Below are positions 14,001 to 24,384 of a stretch of DNA of 64,000 nt, piece after piece. A program made the position numbers and the translations under genes. The DNA lies in contig NC_133371.1 of NCBI RefSeq assembly GCF_049309525.1, positions 33,391,966 through 33,455,965 of the forward strand. The letters are read 5' to 3'. Position 1 is the first letter of the stretch; the number at the start of each line of letters is the position of its first letter. Source of the DNA: Garra rufa (Eukaryota; Chordata; Actinopteri; Cypriniformes; Cyprinidae). Below the pieces are notes generated by a model. It did not search any database and was not told the origin of the DNA. It saw only the letters and a list, made by a program, of their open reading frames with translations.

Positions 14001-14238
14001 TTTTTAAATAGTAAAAATATTTTACAATATTACTGCTTTTGCTGTTTTATTTTGCTGTACAAATAAGTCGACTGAATTTAAAATAAGTAGCCTAGATGTT
14101 TAAGAAATGAAACGAAATAAAATAGCCACTTACATTTCCATCCAAAACAGTGTCATCGTCTGACTCTGAATCATTTTCATAAGTATTTAGGTGTAATTTC
14201 ATCAGCTCCTCATCTATTGCCTGTTCTATGTCATCCAT
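2055..14238 (-). CDS. lrriq1: LRRIQ1, leucine-rich repeat and IQ motif protein 1 (5' 14 coding exons, 3' end outside window)
   Basis: The coding exons on the minus strand, 5' to 3', are 14238-14134, 13256-13148, 13049-12949, 12087-11994, 11833-11625, 11550-11485, 11354-10086, 9989-9837, 8775-8625, 8160-7967, 7510-7383, 7150-7077, 4629-4536 and 2225-2055. All junctions are GT-AG on the minus strand and phases match at each junction, giving about 972 codons without a stop. The protein begins MDDIEQAIDEEL in a favourable start context (A at -3, G at +4). It then has an acidic N-terminus, a coiled coil rich in Glu, Lys and Arg, one IQ motif at about residues 262-281 (core AATKIQAALRG), a low-complexity charged linker, and SDS22-like leucine-rich repeats from about residue 650 to 915. 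Human LRRIQ1 is about 1,700 residues, so the C-terminal part is missing here. IQ motifs bind calmodulin or similar light chains. A ciliary or flagellar role is suggested by general knowledge of the family, not shown by this sequence. Divergent orientation to slc6a15 matches mammals. Confidence 0.93.
2226..4535. other. lrriq1 intron with repeat-free block
   Basis: This is the intron between the last two lrriq1 exons in the window. Apart from the tRNA-derived SINE near 4240-4405, I recognise no dispersed repeat. The part from about 2520 to 3560 is non-repetitive and of mixed composition, unlike the AT-rich MITE-filled introns nearby. No coding exon was seen. Confidence 0.5.
4240..4405 (-). repeat. 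tRNA-derived SINE
   Basis: On the minus strand there is a tRNA-like head with a B-box-like GTTCGAATCCC following GTGTCCCAA. After it come a C-rich and CT-rich stretch (GATCCCGCCCCCC, then CTCTCTCTCTCCC) and CGCTTCCTGTCA. This arrangement is typical of fish tRNA-derived SINEs. The A box is weak and the 5' boundary is approximate. Confidence 0.6.
4693..5962. repeat. palindromic MITE, family M (CTACCAGTCAAAAG), with nested insertion
   Basis: The left end reads CTACCAGTCAAAAGTTTTTG and the right end TTGTGACTGGTAGTG, its inverted complement. Between them are the family's recurring blocks, such as GGATCATGTGACTGGAG and AAATTCAGC. The two halves are roughly inverted copies of each other. Related copies are near 8806, 13322, 29431, 41838, 44892, 57548 and 63361. 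A 383-bp element (4867-5249) interrupts this copy. Confidence 0.75.
4867..5249. mobile_element. 383-bp inverted-repeat element nested in family-M MITE
   Basis: This sequence breaks the host MITE within its conserved AATGTAATTTATTCC block. It begins AGGCTTTATGCC and ends GGCATGAAGCCT (inverted). It also carries inner inverted repeats: AACAGGTCTCATTGCTTCCG near 4906 and CGGAAGCAACGAGACCTGTT near 5194. No open reading frame is present. An AT dinucleotide may be the target duplication. The family is unknown to me. Confidence 0.65.
8806..9664. repeat. family-M palindromic MITE (composite)
   Basis: The element starts CACTACCGTTCAAACG, has a second internal start at about 9265 (CACTACTGTTCAACG), and ends near ATGAACAGCAGTG. 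It carries the family blocks GTGTCACATGATCCTTCAG and AAATCATTCTAATATGC. It fills the intron upstream of the first complete LRR exon of lrriq1 and leaves only about 30 bp between the repeat and the acceptor at 8776. Confidence 0.7.
9990..10085 (-). other. lrriq1: 96-bp stop-free lrriq1 intron (possible retained intron)
   Basis: The intron has a normal minus-strand donor (CAG|GTAGAA) and acceptor (AAATCAG|GTTACG). It is 96 bp, a multiple of three, and open in the frame of both flanking exons, so retaining it would add 32 residues without a frameshift. The added segment resembles neither the charged linker before it nor the LRRs after it, so the spliced form is probably the main one. Confidence 0.6.
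12140..12722 (+). repeat. THAP-exon repeat, copy 1
   Basis: The plus strand of this repeat encodes a decayed THAP zinc-finger exon at about 12195-12440. Visible parts are CTNQSD near the start, LWMAKLNQDFQGKNLD, and the C-x2-H pair CSYH followed by FQSG, ending at a splice-donor-like GTAGGTG. A stop codon (CATTTGGAGTAG) and a 1-nt shift near the first cysteines break it. The ends contain CAGCCATATTGG-like sequence in inverted orientation. It lies within the lrriq1 intron between 12088 and 12948. Copies 2 and 3 are at 14765-15385 and 55925-56505. It is probably a deleted derivative of a THAP (P-element-like) DNA transposon. Confidence 0.6.
13322..14050. repeat. family-M palindromic MITE
   Basis: The element begins CACTACCAGTCAAAAGTTTC and carries the family blocks CCAGTCACATGATCCTTCAG and their inverted counterparts (GAAGGATCACGTGACACTGG). 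An (ATT)n tract lies in the left half near 13578. It fills most of lrriq1 intron 1. Confidence 0.75.
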
Positions 14239-14344
14239 TATTATTAGTCAGGGATCAAATCAACCAACTCCCTGAAAAAACGAAACGTATTTGAGAGCGA
14301 AGCAACAGTAGAGGCGCAAATTTGCAGCTGAGGTAAACTACATC

Positions 14345-14358
14345 AGTGTCATAGCAAC
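14345..14358 (+). promoter_or_regulatory. RFX X-box-like motif (half-site conserved)
   Basis: The sequence AGTGTCATAGCAAC carries a perfect right half-site (ATAGCAAC) of the RFX X-box consensus GTNRCC-N(0-3)-RGYAAC and a poor left half. It lies about 107 bp upstream of the lrriq1 start codon. RFX factors drive many ciliary genes. The assignment is by motif only. Confidence 0.35.
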
Positions 14359-14504
14359 GGTATAAAAATACTACCTAATAATAACGACAGAAAAGCATCT
14401 AATAAGTATTCAACAAACACTTCGTCTTTCTGAATCTGCCTTTATTGGATGCCAAGCACCTGCTTCTCTGTCTACCTCATGTTTGTACATTTGCGTCCAC
14501 CACA

Positions 14505-14518
14505 GTTGCTATGGGAAC
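14505..14518 (-). promoter_or_regulatory. RFX X-box-like motif upstream of lrriq1
   Basis: On the minus strand the sequence is GTTCCCATAGCAAC. It differs at two positions from the palindromic X-box GTTGCCATGGCAAC and keeps the 2-bp spacer and the RGYAAC half-site. It lies about 265 bp upstream of the lrriq1 ATG. Together with the motif at 14345 this would suit RFX control of a cilia-type gene. This is inference, not demonstrated binding. Confidence 0.45.
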
Positions 14519-14764
14519 AAAAGTGTACAGAGTGGCGTGAGGGACAAACTTCATGCGCTAAGAAACCCCTTGTGCTGTGCCAGGTTAAATATGATGCACG
14601 TTTTTCAACATTTTTAATTGATTTAAGATTACATTTTTAATCTAAGCAAGTAAGTAAATAAATAAATGTACAGAACTAAATGAAAAATCTTTAAAACACA
14701 CATTTTAACAACTGTTTCAAAAACATTTCTGTTAATTTGTTTGTTTTTACTGAACCACAATAGA

Positions 14765-15385
14765 GGGTTTGCACTTACTTCACGGTTTTGGTCAGTTACC
14801 CCGATGCATGGCCATATTGGAGATACTCGGAAGTAAACAACAGCATTGATTGCACGGCTAATGTACTACTGTATACATTTTTCTGCTAATTTATGCTGTC
14901 TAAACCACGGGAAAAACGTGTGTAAGTTGTTAAATCATATAGAGAAGGACTTAGTAAGTAGGAATGGGTGCAATATTTTGACAAGCTAAAGTTAATAGGT
15001 GATAAAGATACGTACGAGCAATATTAATTAAGATATTATCATAATATTTCACCTACCTGACCGGAAATGATAAGAACAAGCATGAATGTTGTCATGCAAG
15101 ATTCTTGCTCTGGAAATACTGGTTCAGTTTGGCCTACCACAAATGCCTTTTGTTACTCAGTTTTTTTGCACTCTTCTCCTTGATTTGTTATAACTTTTGG
15201 CAGTGTATGGTACTCCAAATGTTTTTCCCGGTCCGACCGATTAGTACAGTCCAAAACATGACAATAATTGACAGTTTCAGCAGCAATAATCAGCTAAATT
15301 TGCGAGTTCCATTCTGTTCATTGGCTTTGTTTACGTTCAATGCCGCCAATATAGCTAATTGATGACGTGTCGTGAAAACACTATT
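14765..15385 (-). repeat. THAP-exon repeat, copy 2
   Basis: This is an inverted copy of the repeat at 12140. The minus strand contains the start of the THAP finger with both first cysteines (NYCHVLDCTNRSDREKH, C-x4-C), then LPKVITNQGEEC. Frameshifts follow, and the CSYH pair is lost. It ends at about 15050 with a GTAGGTG donor-like site. The repeat begins TAGAGGGTTTGCACTTAC, also found inverted at the end of copies 1 and 3. It is in the same orientation as lrriq1 and lies about 530 bp upstream of its start codon. Confidence 0.6.
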
Positions 15386-15401
15386 GTCTGGGCATGCAGA
15401 A

Positions 15402-18400
15402 CAAAAATGTACATTTAATTTACTCCCCCCTTGTCATCCAAGATGTCTATGTTTTTCTTTCTTCAGCTGTAAAGAAATTATGTTTTTTGAAGAAAACATT
15501 TCAAGATTTCTCTCCATATAGTGGTCTTCTATGGTGCCCGCGAGTTTAAACTTCTAAAATGCAGTTTATATGCCGCTTCAAAGGGATCTAAACGATCCCA
15601 GCTGACAAAGAAGGGTCTTATCTAACGAAACAATCGGTTATTTTCTAAAAAAAAAAAAAAAAAAATTACAATTTATATACTTTTAAACCTAAAATGCTCA
15701 TCTTGTCTAACTCTGTGTGTACTCTGTGTAATCCGATTCAAGACAGTATGTCAAAACTCCCATTTCATTTTATCACGTTCACTTTGTAAACACTGGGTTT
15801 GTACTTCTGCAGTGATGTAGGATGATTTTGAAGTTGGAGGCAGGGGCGGATCTAGAAAATTATTCATGGGGTGGCAAGGGGGTGGCATGAAAATTATGAG
15901 GGGTGGCAACACTGAAGCAAGCATCCTTGCATGTTTTTTTGTGGATTCAAGGAACGCTATTCTTATTCGGTGTATACACCAGGGTGCACTTTTTTACATT
16001 GTCCTATAAAAATTAAATAAAAGCTGATGTGTGATTGACTTGAACCTGATATCTGGATTGGAAAGTTAGATTTAATTAGATGGTATGGTATATTTAACTT
16101 CTCTTTACTGAGTTATATGCAAACCTGTAGCAAGTCTATGCCAAGTTTAATTTACAAAGCATGACAAACAATGCAGACTGCATATGGATACAAAGTCTCA
16201 GTGGATCAAGTTTCCTTAAGTAAAAAACACATAATAAATATACAGAAACCACATTTAAATCACCAACAAATATCTTCAAAATGAATAAAATAAATCACAG
16301 TATTCAGTGCAACAAGAGCAACAAAATGACATTTTAAAGTATTCAAATATCTTGGAGGAGACATGAAAACAAATTCAATAATTTTAGTGCAAGTAAAGCA
16401 ACAGAAGTCCCTTAAGTCCAAGTATCTCTTCTTTTTTTAACAAACCAACAAATTTGCATGGACCGAAAACTAAATAACAAGGTTATGACCAACAGTTTAT
16501 TTAACCATTCACAAGTCAAATTCAAGCACTTTCAAGGTGCATTTTCAAGATTTTCCAGCACTGTGTTAAAACAGATGTTATTGTGCTATTAAAAAACAAC
16601 TGTCTGGATTGCATATAACATGCCTAATATTAATAGCCAACATACAGTATACAAATTAATTTTTCCAGTATTTTTATTTTTATTTTTGTATTTTTTAAGA
16701 CCTGCACAAATAAAAGTAATACTGAATGAGTGGGGTAGGGCAATGTCTATGGTAACATATTAATGACTGGTATAAAATGACTGTAAAAAAAACGATACTA
16801 AACTAAAATTCTAAAAAACAAGTTTTTCACAAATACATTTCTCATTTTAGCCTAAAAGTACTAAAAGGTAGTCAAAAAGAAGCTATAAAATTAATTATAA
16901 CATTAATTCATCTAGCCCAAATAAAAAAGATAATATTTTTAAATATAGAAAATCAGATAGAAGTCTGATGGCAATCAAAAATATTTTTAATACACAAACA
17001 AACAAATATGAAGGAATAATTTTTTTTTTTTTTTTTCACTATTTACAGTGCATCTTCAGAATTTTTAAATATCTATTTAGGGCAATGTATGACCCTTTTT
17101 AAGAGCTGCACATGTAAAATGAACACAGTATGAGTGGGGTTGGACAATGTAACATACTGTATTAAACCATAAAATGACATGACTTATAATTCAGATTTTC
17201 ACAAAAACAAAACGTCTTATACAATGGCATTTCAGCCTTTATACCATTAAAAGGGATAAATCAAGTAGATAATTGATTATATTTATTTAAAACATAAATA
17301 TTACTGTCTTAATTGTTTCGATTTTTAGAAAGCACATTAATTTGTTTCACATTTACAACTCTATGTGTTTGTTGCATAAAAACGTGAGTCCATATTTGCA
17401 ATAATCTGACTATAAACATCTGAAAATTTGCAAATTGACATCAGTGCCGCGTTTTGACTTTTTTGAAACGTGCAGCGCGCATATTTATTCAATGACATCA
17501 TTGCCTTTTGAAGTTTTATCCAGCCCTATCGCGATTCTCGTCTTTCCGTCCCCAACTGAGACCTCTTAAAATTATATTTAAGCATTTTCTTATTCTATTT
17601 AACGTATTTAAAAGTTTTTATTACCTTAAATTTGATACAACTAAACTGAGGAGTTTAGAACCCGCAGGAGCCCTCTACTTTACGATAGTCCGTCGGGGAG
17701 GCCGGTGAAACATTTTGGTAGCCCGACAGGAAAACACAATAGCCCGGGATTTTGCGAGCCCTCACTACTAATTTAAAAAAATAATTCGTATTTGTCGTTT
17801 TCAAGCCATCGCGGACTGATGCGACAACCTCCCGGCATGTTTTCGCTTGATCGCTTGGCATCTGACTAGCTCTTCCAGCTGTCCGTCCTTGGTTTCCAGG
17901 GCGACGCTGATAGATGATTGGGACGCACGCTATTTTTATCTCATCAAAATACAGAGTCGCTGCTGTAAATCGGTCGAGGAAACTCTTTTATTTTTAGAAC
18001 ACTAGGACAGTGCTGGGGTGGCAAATGGGGTGGCAAGGCTTTTTCTTAGGGTGGCAATTGCCACCCCGTGCCACCCCGGTAGATCCGCCCCTGGTTGGAG
18101 GAGAAAATGAGATGGGAGTTTTTCGACATACCCTAGCTGTCTTGCACCGGAATACACATGCTTGAAACAGAGTACATGCATGCACAGCTAGACAACACAA
18201 ACATTTGAGGTTAAAAACTATATAATCTGTCATTTTTTCACTAGATAAGACACTTCTTCCTCAGCTGGGATCATTTAGAGCATTTAAACTGCATTTTGAA
18301 AGTTCAAACTCACGGGCACCATAGAAGTCCACTATATGGAGAGAAATCCTGAAATGTTTACCTCAAGAAACAATTTCTTTATGAATGAAGAAAGAAAAAC

Positions 18401-18472
18401 ATGAACATCTTGGATGACAAGGGGGTGAGTAAAATCTGTAACTCTTTGTTCTGGAAGTGAACTTCTCCTTTA
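15402..18472. repeat. foldback repeat A, copy 1, interrupted by hAT element
   Basis: The two arms are inverted relatives. The left arm contains TGTCATCCAAGATGTCTATG and TATAGTGGTCTTCTATGG, and the right arm their complements, ending at GAAGTGAACTTCTCCTTTAA. The hAT element at 15841-18093 splits the copy inside GAAGTTGGAGGAGAAAATGAG. The far left end is truncated. Other copies are at 22035, 22553, 43231 and 48990. Confidence 0.8.
15841..18093. mobile_element. 2.25-kb non-autonomous hAT element with 8-bp TSD
   Basis: The ends are exact inverted repeats (CAGGGGCGGATCTA and TAGATCCGCCCCTG), flanked by the 8-bp direct repeat GTTGGAGG at 15833-15840 and 18094-18101. An 8-bp duplication and CAG-GGGCG-type ends identify a hAT element. 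Both ends carry clusters of GGGGTGGCA or its complement (about three on the left, five on the right), likely transposase-binding repeats. The interior is AT-rich with no long reading frame, so it depends on transposase from elsewhere. The perfect duplication suggests fairly recent insertion. Confidence 0.9.
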
Positions 18473-18599
18473 ATTCCAGCACACACTGTTTTTATATTTG
18501 TCGCCCCCTAGTGGCAACATGGTTCATTAAAACCAGTCCCTTTTGTTGGCCTGGTGCGTTAGAACAAACGAAATGAAACGACCATTAAATGAAACTGAT

Positions 18600-19320
18600 T
18601 GAACTGATTTCACAAGAAGGTCTGACGTTAATCATTTTATACACCAGCAGAATCGTTTTTCATCTTTTAATAACACAGTAAGTATTCTGTCATTTATTTG
18701 GAATAGAGACAAAAGACTGCTTTTGATGTTTTGTATTTTTACTGATAAGGTCTATTGACCAGCTTCTCACTGCAAAAAGTCGTGACAGACTGTGTTTTTT
18801 TATTCACATTTATTAATTTGGCTTGCAGTCATTTTTTTCCAAAGCATTCAACTACATATGGGACAATTTTTGGATGGTCAGTTTCTCTGAGTGCTGCTGG
18901 AGTCTGCTTTTGAAGTCAAACCAACTGTCCGTGTTTCATCAGATCCCGAAGAAGCATTCACCAAGTTCAATTGCTCAAAAAGGCCCCATCAGCAAGCCTT
19001 GTCCGCTTCAATTAGCGGAGAGTGGCATCGACCCCTTTGTTAGTGGGCAAGGTGTCCGGAGCCTTTGTCTGAGAGCATGGAACCCAGACAGAGACTAGAC
19101 AGGCAGTGGCTGCAGATTTACACTGCAGATTAGGGCAGTCAAAGCCTTCTCAGCTCTGAACAGAGCTCAAGTTTGGATAGTGTCCCTGTGTTTATACTGT
19201 AAAGCGTTTTCTGTTACTGGTCTGTTGCCATTATCTGGTCACTGCTCTTCAAACTGATTGTTTCCATTCATTCTATCAGAGTGGGTGAGAGGAAAAGAGA
19301 AAGAACTTGTTGAATAAAAA
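18600..19320. other. repeat-free noncoding block, candidate conserved element
   Basis: This stretch lies between foldback repeats and has balanced composition and no recognised transposon sequence. It contains motif-like strings such as TCAATTAGCGG and CCCCTTTGTTAGTGGG. The open frames across it have no splice-site or family support. A conserved enhancer is a reasonable guess, testable only by alignment to other fish genomes. Confidence 0.35.
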
Positions 19321-20149
19321 GCAGCTCTGGCTCTGGGGTGCTATCTGTGAGTATGGAGTCCACATAAAATTACTGGTAAAGAGTTAGACGTGGCTTTTAT
19401 TGTTTGTTACAAAAGGATCTGAAAAAGGACTAAAGTCCATATATATATATGTATATATAATGATGCCTCTTGTACATCGTCTTATTATCTTCTGGAAGAA
19501 TGTAATTTCTAATCAAAAAAAAAACTTGCTGGTTGAATAAAAGTAACTTTAAGGCAGAATTTGCCAGGGGTATGAATAATTTCGGGCATGACTGTATATA
19601 TATATTGATACAAAATCTTTTTCTGTTGTATCTCTGTATTTCATTCCAGTTGCATTCCCAACCTTATGATTATTCCATGACTAAATCGAACCCAATGACA
19701 CAGACCAATTTTCCTGAGAAAGAAGACTTTAGGACCACACTGAAATAAATCCCCTCATTGTCAAACATCTCCAAGAGCTTGTGAAGGCACCGCTGTCCAC
19801 CCCAATTCCCACATTAATTCCATTATCCTAGAACACGGACAGTTAAGATATGACAAAAAGGTACCGGACAGAGGGAGATAAAGATAAAGGGAGATGGGAG
19901 AGAGTATTATCCACCTTTTTTTCATCAGGATAAAGGTAACTACAGCATGGGTGGGTTTTAGCAATGCTATGTGAAAAGTGTCAGACTACATTAAATACTG
20001 ATTCACTCAAAGCTCTTGTGAAAAGCCTCCTACGGTCCGGTGATTGCTGGACACTCATTCAGCATATTCCTTTAGAATCAAATCAAATGGCTTTTACATT
20101 ATGTTGTTCAGATATATAGTAAATATAAATTATTTCAGTCAAATGAGCA

Positions 20150-21230
20150 CTCATCATACATACACCTTGCAGAATCTGCAAAATGGTCATTATTTTACCA
20201 AAAAAAGTTGGATTATTCAAAATGCATGTTGTTTTTTTATATGGTACTGACCTGAATAAGATATATATATTATATAAAAGACATTTACATGTGGTTCACA
20301 AGATAAAGTAATAGTTGCATTTTTATAAAAATTACCTTGTTTAAAAGTTTACATAAACTTGATTCTTAATACTGTGACCTAAATGATTCACAGCTGTGTT
20401 TTGTTTTTTTGTTTTTTTTGTGATAGTTGTTCATGAGTCCCTTGTTTGTTCTGAACAGTTAAACTGCCTGCTGTTCTTCAGAAAAATCCTTCAGGTTCCA
20501 CAAATTCTTTGGTTTTTCAGCATTTTTGTGTATTTGAACCCTTTCCAACAATAGAATGATTTTGAGATCCATCTTTTCACACTGAGGACAACTGAGGGAC
20601 TCATGCAGCTATTACAAAAAGTTCAAACGCTCACTGATGCTTCAGAAAGAAACACAATGCATTAAGAGCCGGGGGGGGGGGGGGGTGTAAACTTTTGAAT
20701 CATTTTTTTAGTTTAGTATGGCCGTTCAGAAGCTACAAAAGATACTTACATGTTTCTCAGAAGACAAAATAAGTTAAATTTAATCTTCAAATTGAAAAAT
20801 GCATTGTGTTTCCTTCTGGAGCATCAGTGAGCATTTAAACTTTCTGTTTAATGAGTCCCTCAGTTGTCCTCAGTGTGAAAAGACGGATCTCAAAATCACA
20901 CAGTCAATGTTGGAAAGGGTTCAAATACACAAAAATGCTTATAAGCCAAAGAATGTGTGGGACCTAAAGGATTTTTTTTTTCTAAAAAAAAAAAAACAGC
21001 AAACAGTTTGAGGACGAATAAGGGACTCATGAACAACTATCACTAAACAAAAAAACACAGCTGTGGAACATTCAGGTGACAACACAGTATTAAGAATCAT
21101 GTAAACTATTGAAAAGGGTCATTTTTATAAATACAGCTATTTTTTTCTCTTGTGGATTATATGTACATTAACATTTTGCAGATTTCAGCAGATTCTGCAA
21201 GGTGTGGGTAAACTTTTGACAACTGTATGT
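20150..21230. repeat. foldback repeat D, copy 1
   Basis: The element is about 1.1 kb with two long inverted arms. The left arm runs from ACACCTTGCAGAATCTGC through CTGAGGACAACTGAGGGACT. The right arm carries the complements (AGTCCCTCAGTTGTCCTCAG) and ends GATTCTGCAAGGTGTGGG. A run of 15 G residues lies near the centre (20671-20685). Copy 2 is at 26052-27118. There is no coding capacity. Confidence 0.8.
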
Positions 21231-22034
21231 TTATGTATTGCACAGTGCCACTTTGTGAAAAAATATAGGCCTAGCGCTAAATACTATTAATTATCAAAAA
21301 GATACATAGCTAATTAATTGAATACTTCCACTCAAAATATTATCCACATCAAATTTACCATCTGTTACTGATTATATAAAATAATTAGAGCAAAACTTGT
21401 GACAGCAGCAAAGCATCGTGTTACCCAATTCATGGACATTAACTATTTACCAGTTAGCTAGGACAACCTGCCATCTGTGACTGACTGGTGTGCGTTTGTT
21501 ATCATCACATGCTGGAAACATTCTCAAAATAATGCCTAGGACAGGAGACAGGATTGGAAGATTTATAATGCATGTACATGCATGTATAATGCATAATTGC
21601 TATGCAGTGATATTTCAATATTTTAGATTAGTTCTACTAGTCCACTGAGATGTGTGTAGCATAGCTGGCTTTATGTTTCATCTAATGATGTCATGGATTA
21701 ATCCTTATCACCAAGGGAAACTGCTCCTGTGGCTCACCACAATGTGTCGAGTGCAACGTTACACTGAAGTTCTGGAGGGGAACATCTGACATGATGATCA
21801 CCTCCAGCTATCAGCAGAGGACAGTCACATGCCACAAACAGCCATTAACCTACTGGAAACAGGAAAGCCTTTTATTACTTTAAAATTATTTACATGTTTT
21901 TAATTAAGAGTCACTTTCCAGAACCTTCAAACTCACTGTTCCTCAATGTTTAAGAATGCCTGAAGTCTATTATATGAGTTCAAATAAACACATTTTAGGA
22001 ACAAGCTAAACAGCATCAAACATTGCAGGCTTTC

Positions 22035-22544
22035 TTAAAGGAGAAGTTTACTTCCAGAACAAAAATGTACAGATAATTTACAGTCATCCAAAATGTTCAT
22101 GTCTTTCTTCCTTCAGTCGTAAAGAAATTATGTTGAGGAAAACATTTCAGGATTTCTCTCCATATAGTGGACTTCTATGGTGCCCCCGAGTTTGAACTTA
22201 CAAAATGCAGTTTCAATGCAGCTTCAAAGGGCTCTAAACGATCCCAGCCGAGGAAGAAGGGTCTTATCTAGTGAAACGATCGGTTATTATGTTCCCATTC
22301 ATGACAGTTAGGATAGGTCGAAAAAACTCCCATCTCAATTTCTTCTCCAACTTCAAAATCATCCTACATAGCTGTTTTTTGTTTGTTTTTTTTGTAAAGG
22401 GGGTTTGATCCACTATATGAAGAGAAATCCTGAAATGTTTTCCTCAAAAAGACAGAAAGATCTGATAAAAAAACATCTTGGATGAAAAGGGGGTGAGTAA
22501 ATTATCTGTAAATGTTTGTTCTGGAAGTGAACTTCTCCTTTAAG
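22035..22544. repeat. foldback repeat A, copy 2
   Basis: The copy begins TTAAAGGAGAAGTTTACTTC and ends GTGAACTTCTCCTTTAA, with inverted arms and TTAA at both edges. TTAA is also the piggyBac target site, but assignment to that superfamily is only a suggestion. This copy is not interrupted by another element. Confidence 0.8.
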
Positions 22545-22552
22545 TTCTTGAT

Positions 22553-24384
22553 TAAAGAATTAGTTCACTTCCAGAATAAAAATACCCTGAAAATGTACTC
22601 ACCCCCATGCCATCCAAGATGTTCATGTCTTTCTTTCTTTAGTCACAAAGAAGTTTTTATCACATTTGAATGATTCAGATCAACAAACAAATTTTTATAT
22701 TATAAGTCAAGACAACCAAAATAAATACAAAACGCAGTTTTGAAATAACAATTTAATTTATTAAGGAAAAAACAGCAGTCCAAACCTGCCTGGCCCTACG
22801 CAAAAAAGTAGTTGCCCCCTAAGCCTAATAACTGGTTGTGCCAACCTTGGCAGCAACAACTGCAATCAAGTTTTGTAATAACTGGCAATGAGTCTTTCAC
22901 ATGGCTGTGGAGGTATTTCGGCCCACTCTTCTTTGCAGAAGTGTTTTAATTCAGCCACATTAAAGGGTTTTCGAAACATGAATGGACTGTTTAAGGTCAT
23001 GCCACAGCATCTCAATAGGATTTAAGTCAAGACTTCCAAAACCTTAATTTTGTTTTTCTTGAGTCATTCTGAGGTGAACTTGCTGGTGTGCTTTGGATTA
23101 TTGTCCTGCTACATAACCCAAGTGCGCTTGAGCTTGAGGTCACAAACTGATGGCCGGACATTCTCCTTTAGGATTTTCTGATATAGTGCCGAATTCATGG
23201 TTACATCATTTATAGCAAGTCATCCAGGTCCTGAAGCTGCAAAGCTGCCTCAGACCATCACACTACCACCACGTTTGACTATTGCTATTATGTTCTTTTT
23301 ATGAAATCCTGTGTTGGTTTTATGCCAGATGTAACGGGATGCACACCTTCCAAAAAGTTCAACTTTTGTCTCATCAGTCCACAGAATATTTGCCAAAAAG
23401 TCTTGGGGGTAATCAAGGTATTTTTCTGGCAAACGTAAGACAAGCCTTTGTGTTCTTTTTGGTCAGCAGTGGCTTTTGCCTCAGAACTCTCCCATCGATG
23501 CCATTTTGGTCCAGTCTCTTTCTTATCGTTGAATTCTGAGCACTGATTTGAAGTAACTGTACTTTAAATGTTGTTCTGGGTTCTTTTATGACCTCCTGGA
23601 TGAGTCGTCATTGTGCTCCTGGAGTAATTTTGGGAGGCCCTCCTAGGAAGATTCACCACTGCTCCAAGTTTTCTCCATAGAAATGGCTTTGTAACCCTTT
23701 CCAGATTGATACATGTCAACTCCTTTGTTTCTCATGTGTTGTTGAATTTCTTTAAATCATGGCATGGTACGTTGCTTTTTGAGATATTTTAGCATGCTCC
23801 ACTCAGCTTTCCAAATTAATTAATCACAGTATTTTCATGATTTAACAGGAGGGGGTAATTATTTTTTGACGTAGGGACAGGTAGGTTTGGATAGCTATTA
23901 TCTTTAATAAATGAAATCATTTTGATTCAAACTGTATTTTGTATTTACTTTACTTGCATTATCTTTGTGTAATAGTACATTTTGTTTAATGATCAAAATC
24001 ATTTAAGTGACAAGTATGCATAAAAACAGGAAGGGGGAAAAAACATTGTTTCAACTTTTTTTGTAAAGTGTGTTTGAATTTCTTTGCATGTTCACATTGT
24101 AAACACTGGTTCAGAACTTCTGCCTATGTCACACGTGTGGGATGAGCATTTGTGGTTAAAAAGTATATAGATTTGTATTTTTCTTAGAAAATGACAGATT
24201 GTTTTACTAGATAAGACCCTGTAGAGCCCTTTGAAGCCGCATTGAAGTGGAGTATATGGAACAAATCCTGGAATGTTTTCCTCAAAAACCTTAATTTCTT
24301 TTCGAAAAAAAGAACATCTTGGATGACATGGGGATGAGTACATGATCAGGAAATTTTAATTCTGGAAGTGAACTTGTCCTTTAA
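22553..24384. repeat. foldback repeat A, copy 3, interrupted by Tc1-like element
   Basis: The left arm (TTAGTTCACTTCCAGAATAA, then CATCCAAGATGTTCATGTC) lies before the Tc1-like element. The remaining part, ending AACTTGTCCTTTAA, lies after it. The copy starts only about ten bases after copy 2 ends. Confidence 0.75.
22659..24013 (-). mobile_element. degenerate Tc1-like transposon
   Basis: Imperfect inverted ends of roughly 150 bp are visible. The left inner part contains CCAAACCTGCCTGGCCCTACG, and the right contains its diverged complement (CGTAGGGACAGGTAGGTTTGG). On the minus strand a broken Tc1-type transposase is recognisable; around 23250-23432 it shows the hallmark ILWTDETKVELFG, the second acidic region of the DDE/D catalytic core. 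Flanking parts of the helix-turn-helix and C-terminal regions are split by frameshifts and stops, so no active protein can be made. Boundaries are approximate. Confidence 0.75.

Noticed and set aside
18823..19098. 91-codon plus-strand frame in intergenic DNA
   Set aside because: Codon use and lack of splice sites argue against coding; conserved noncoding DNA explains the composition better.
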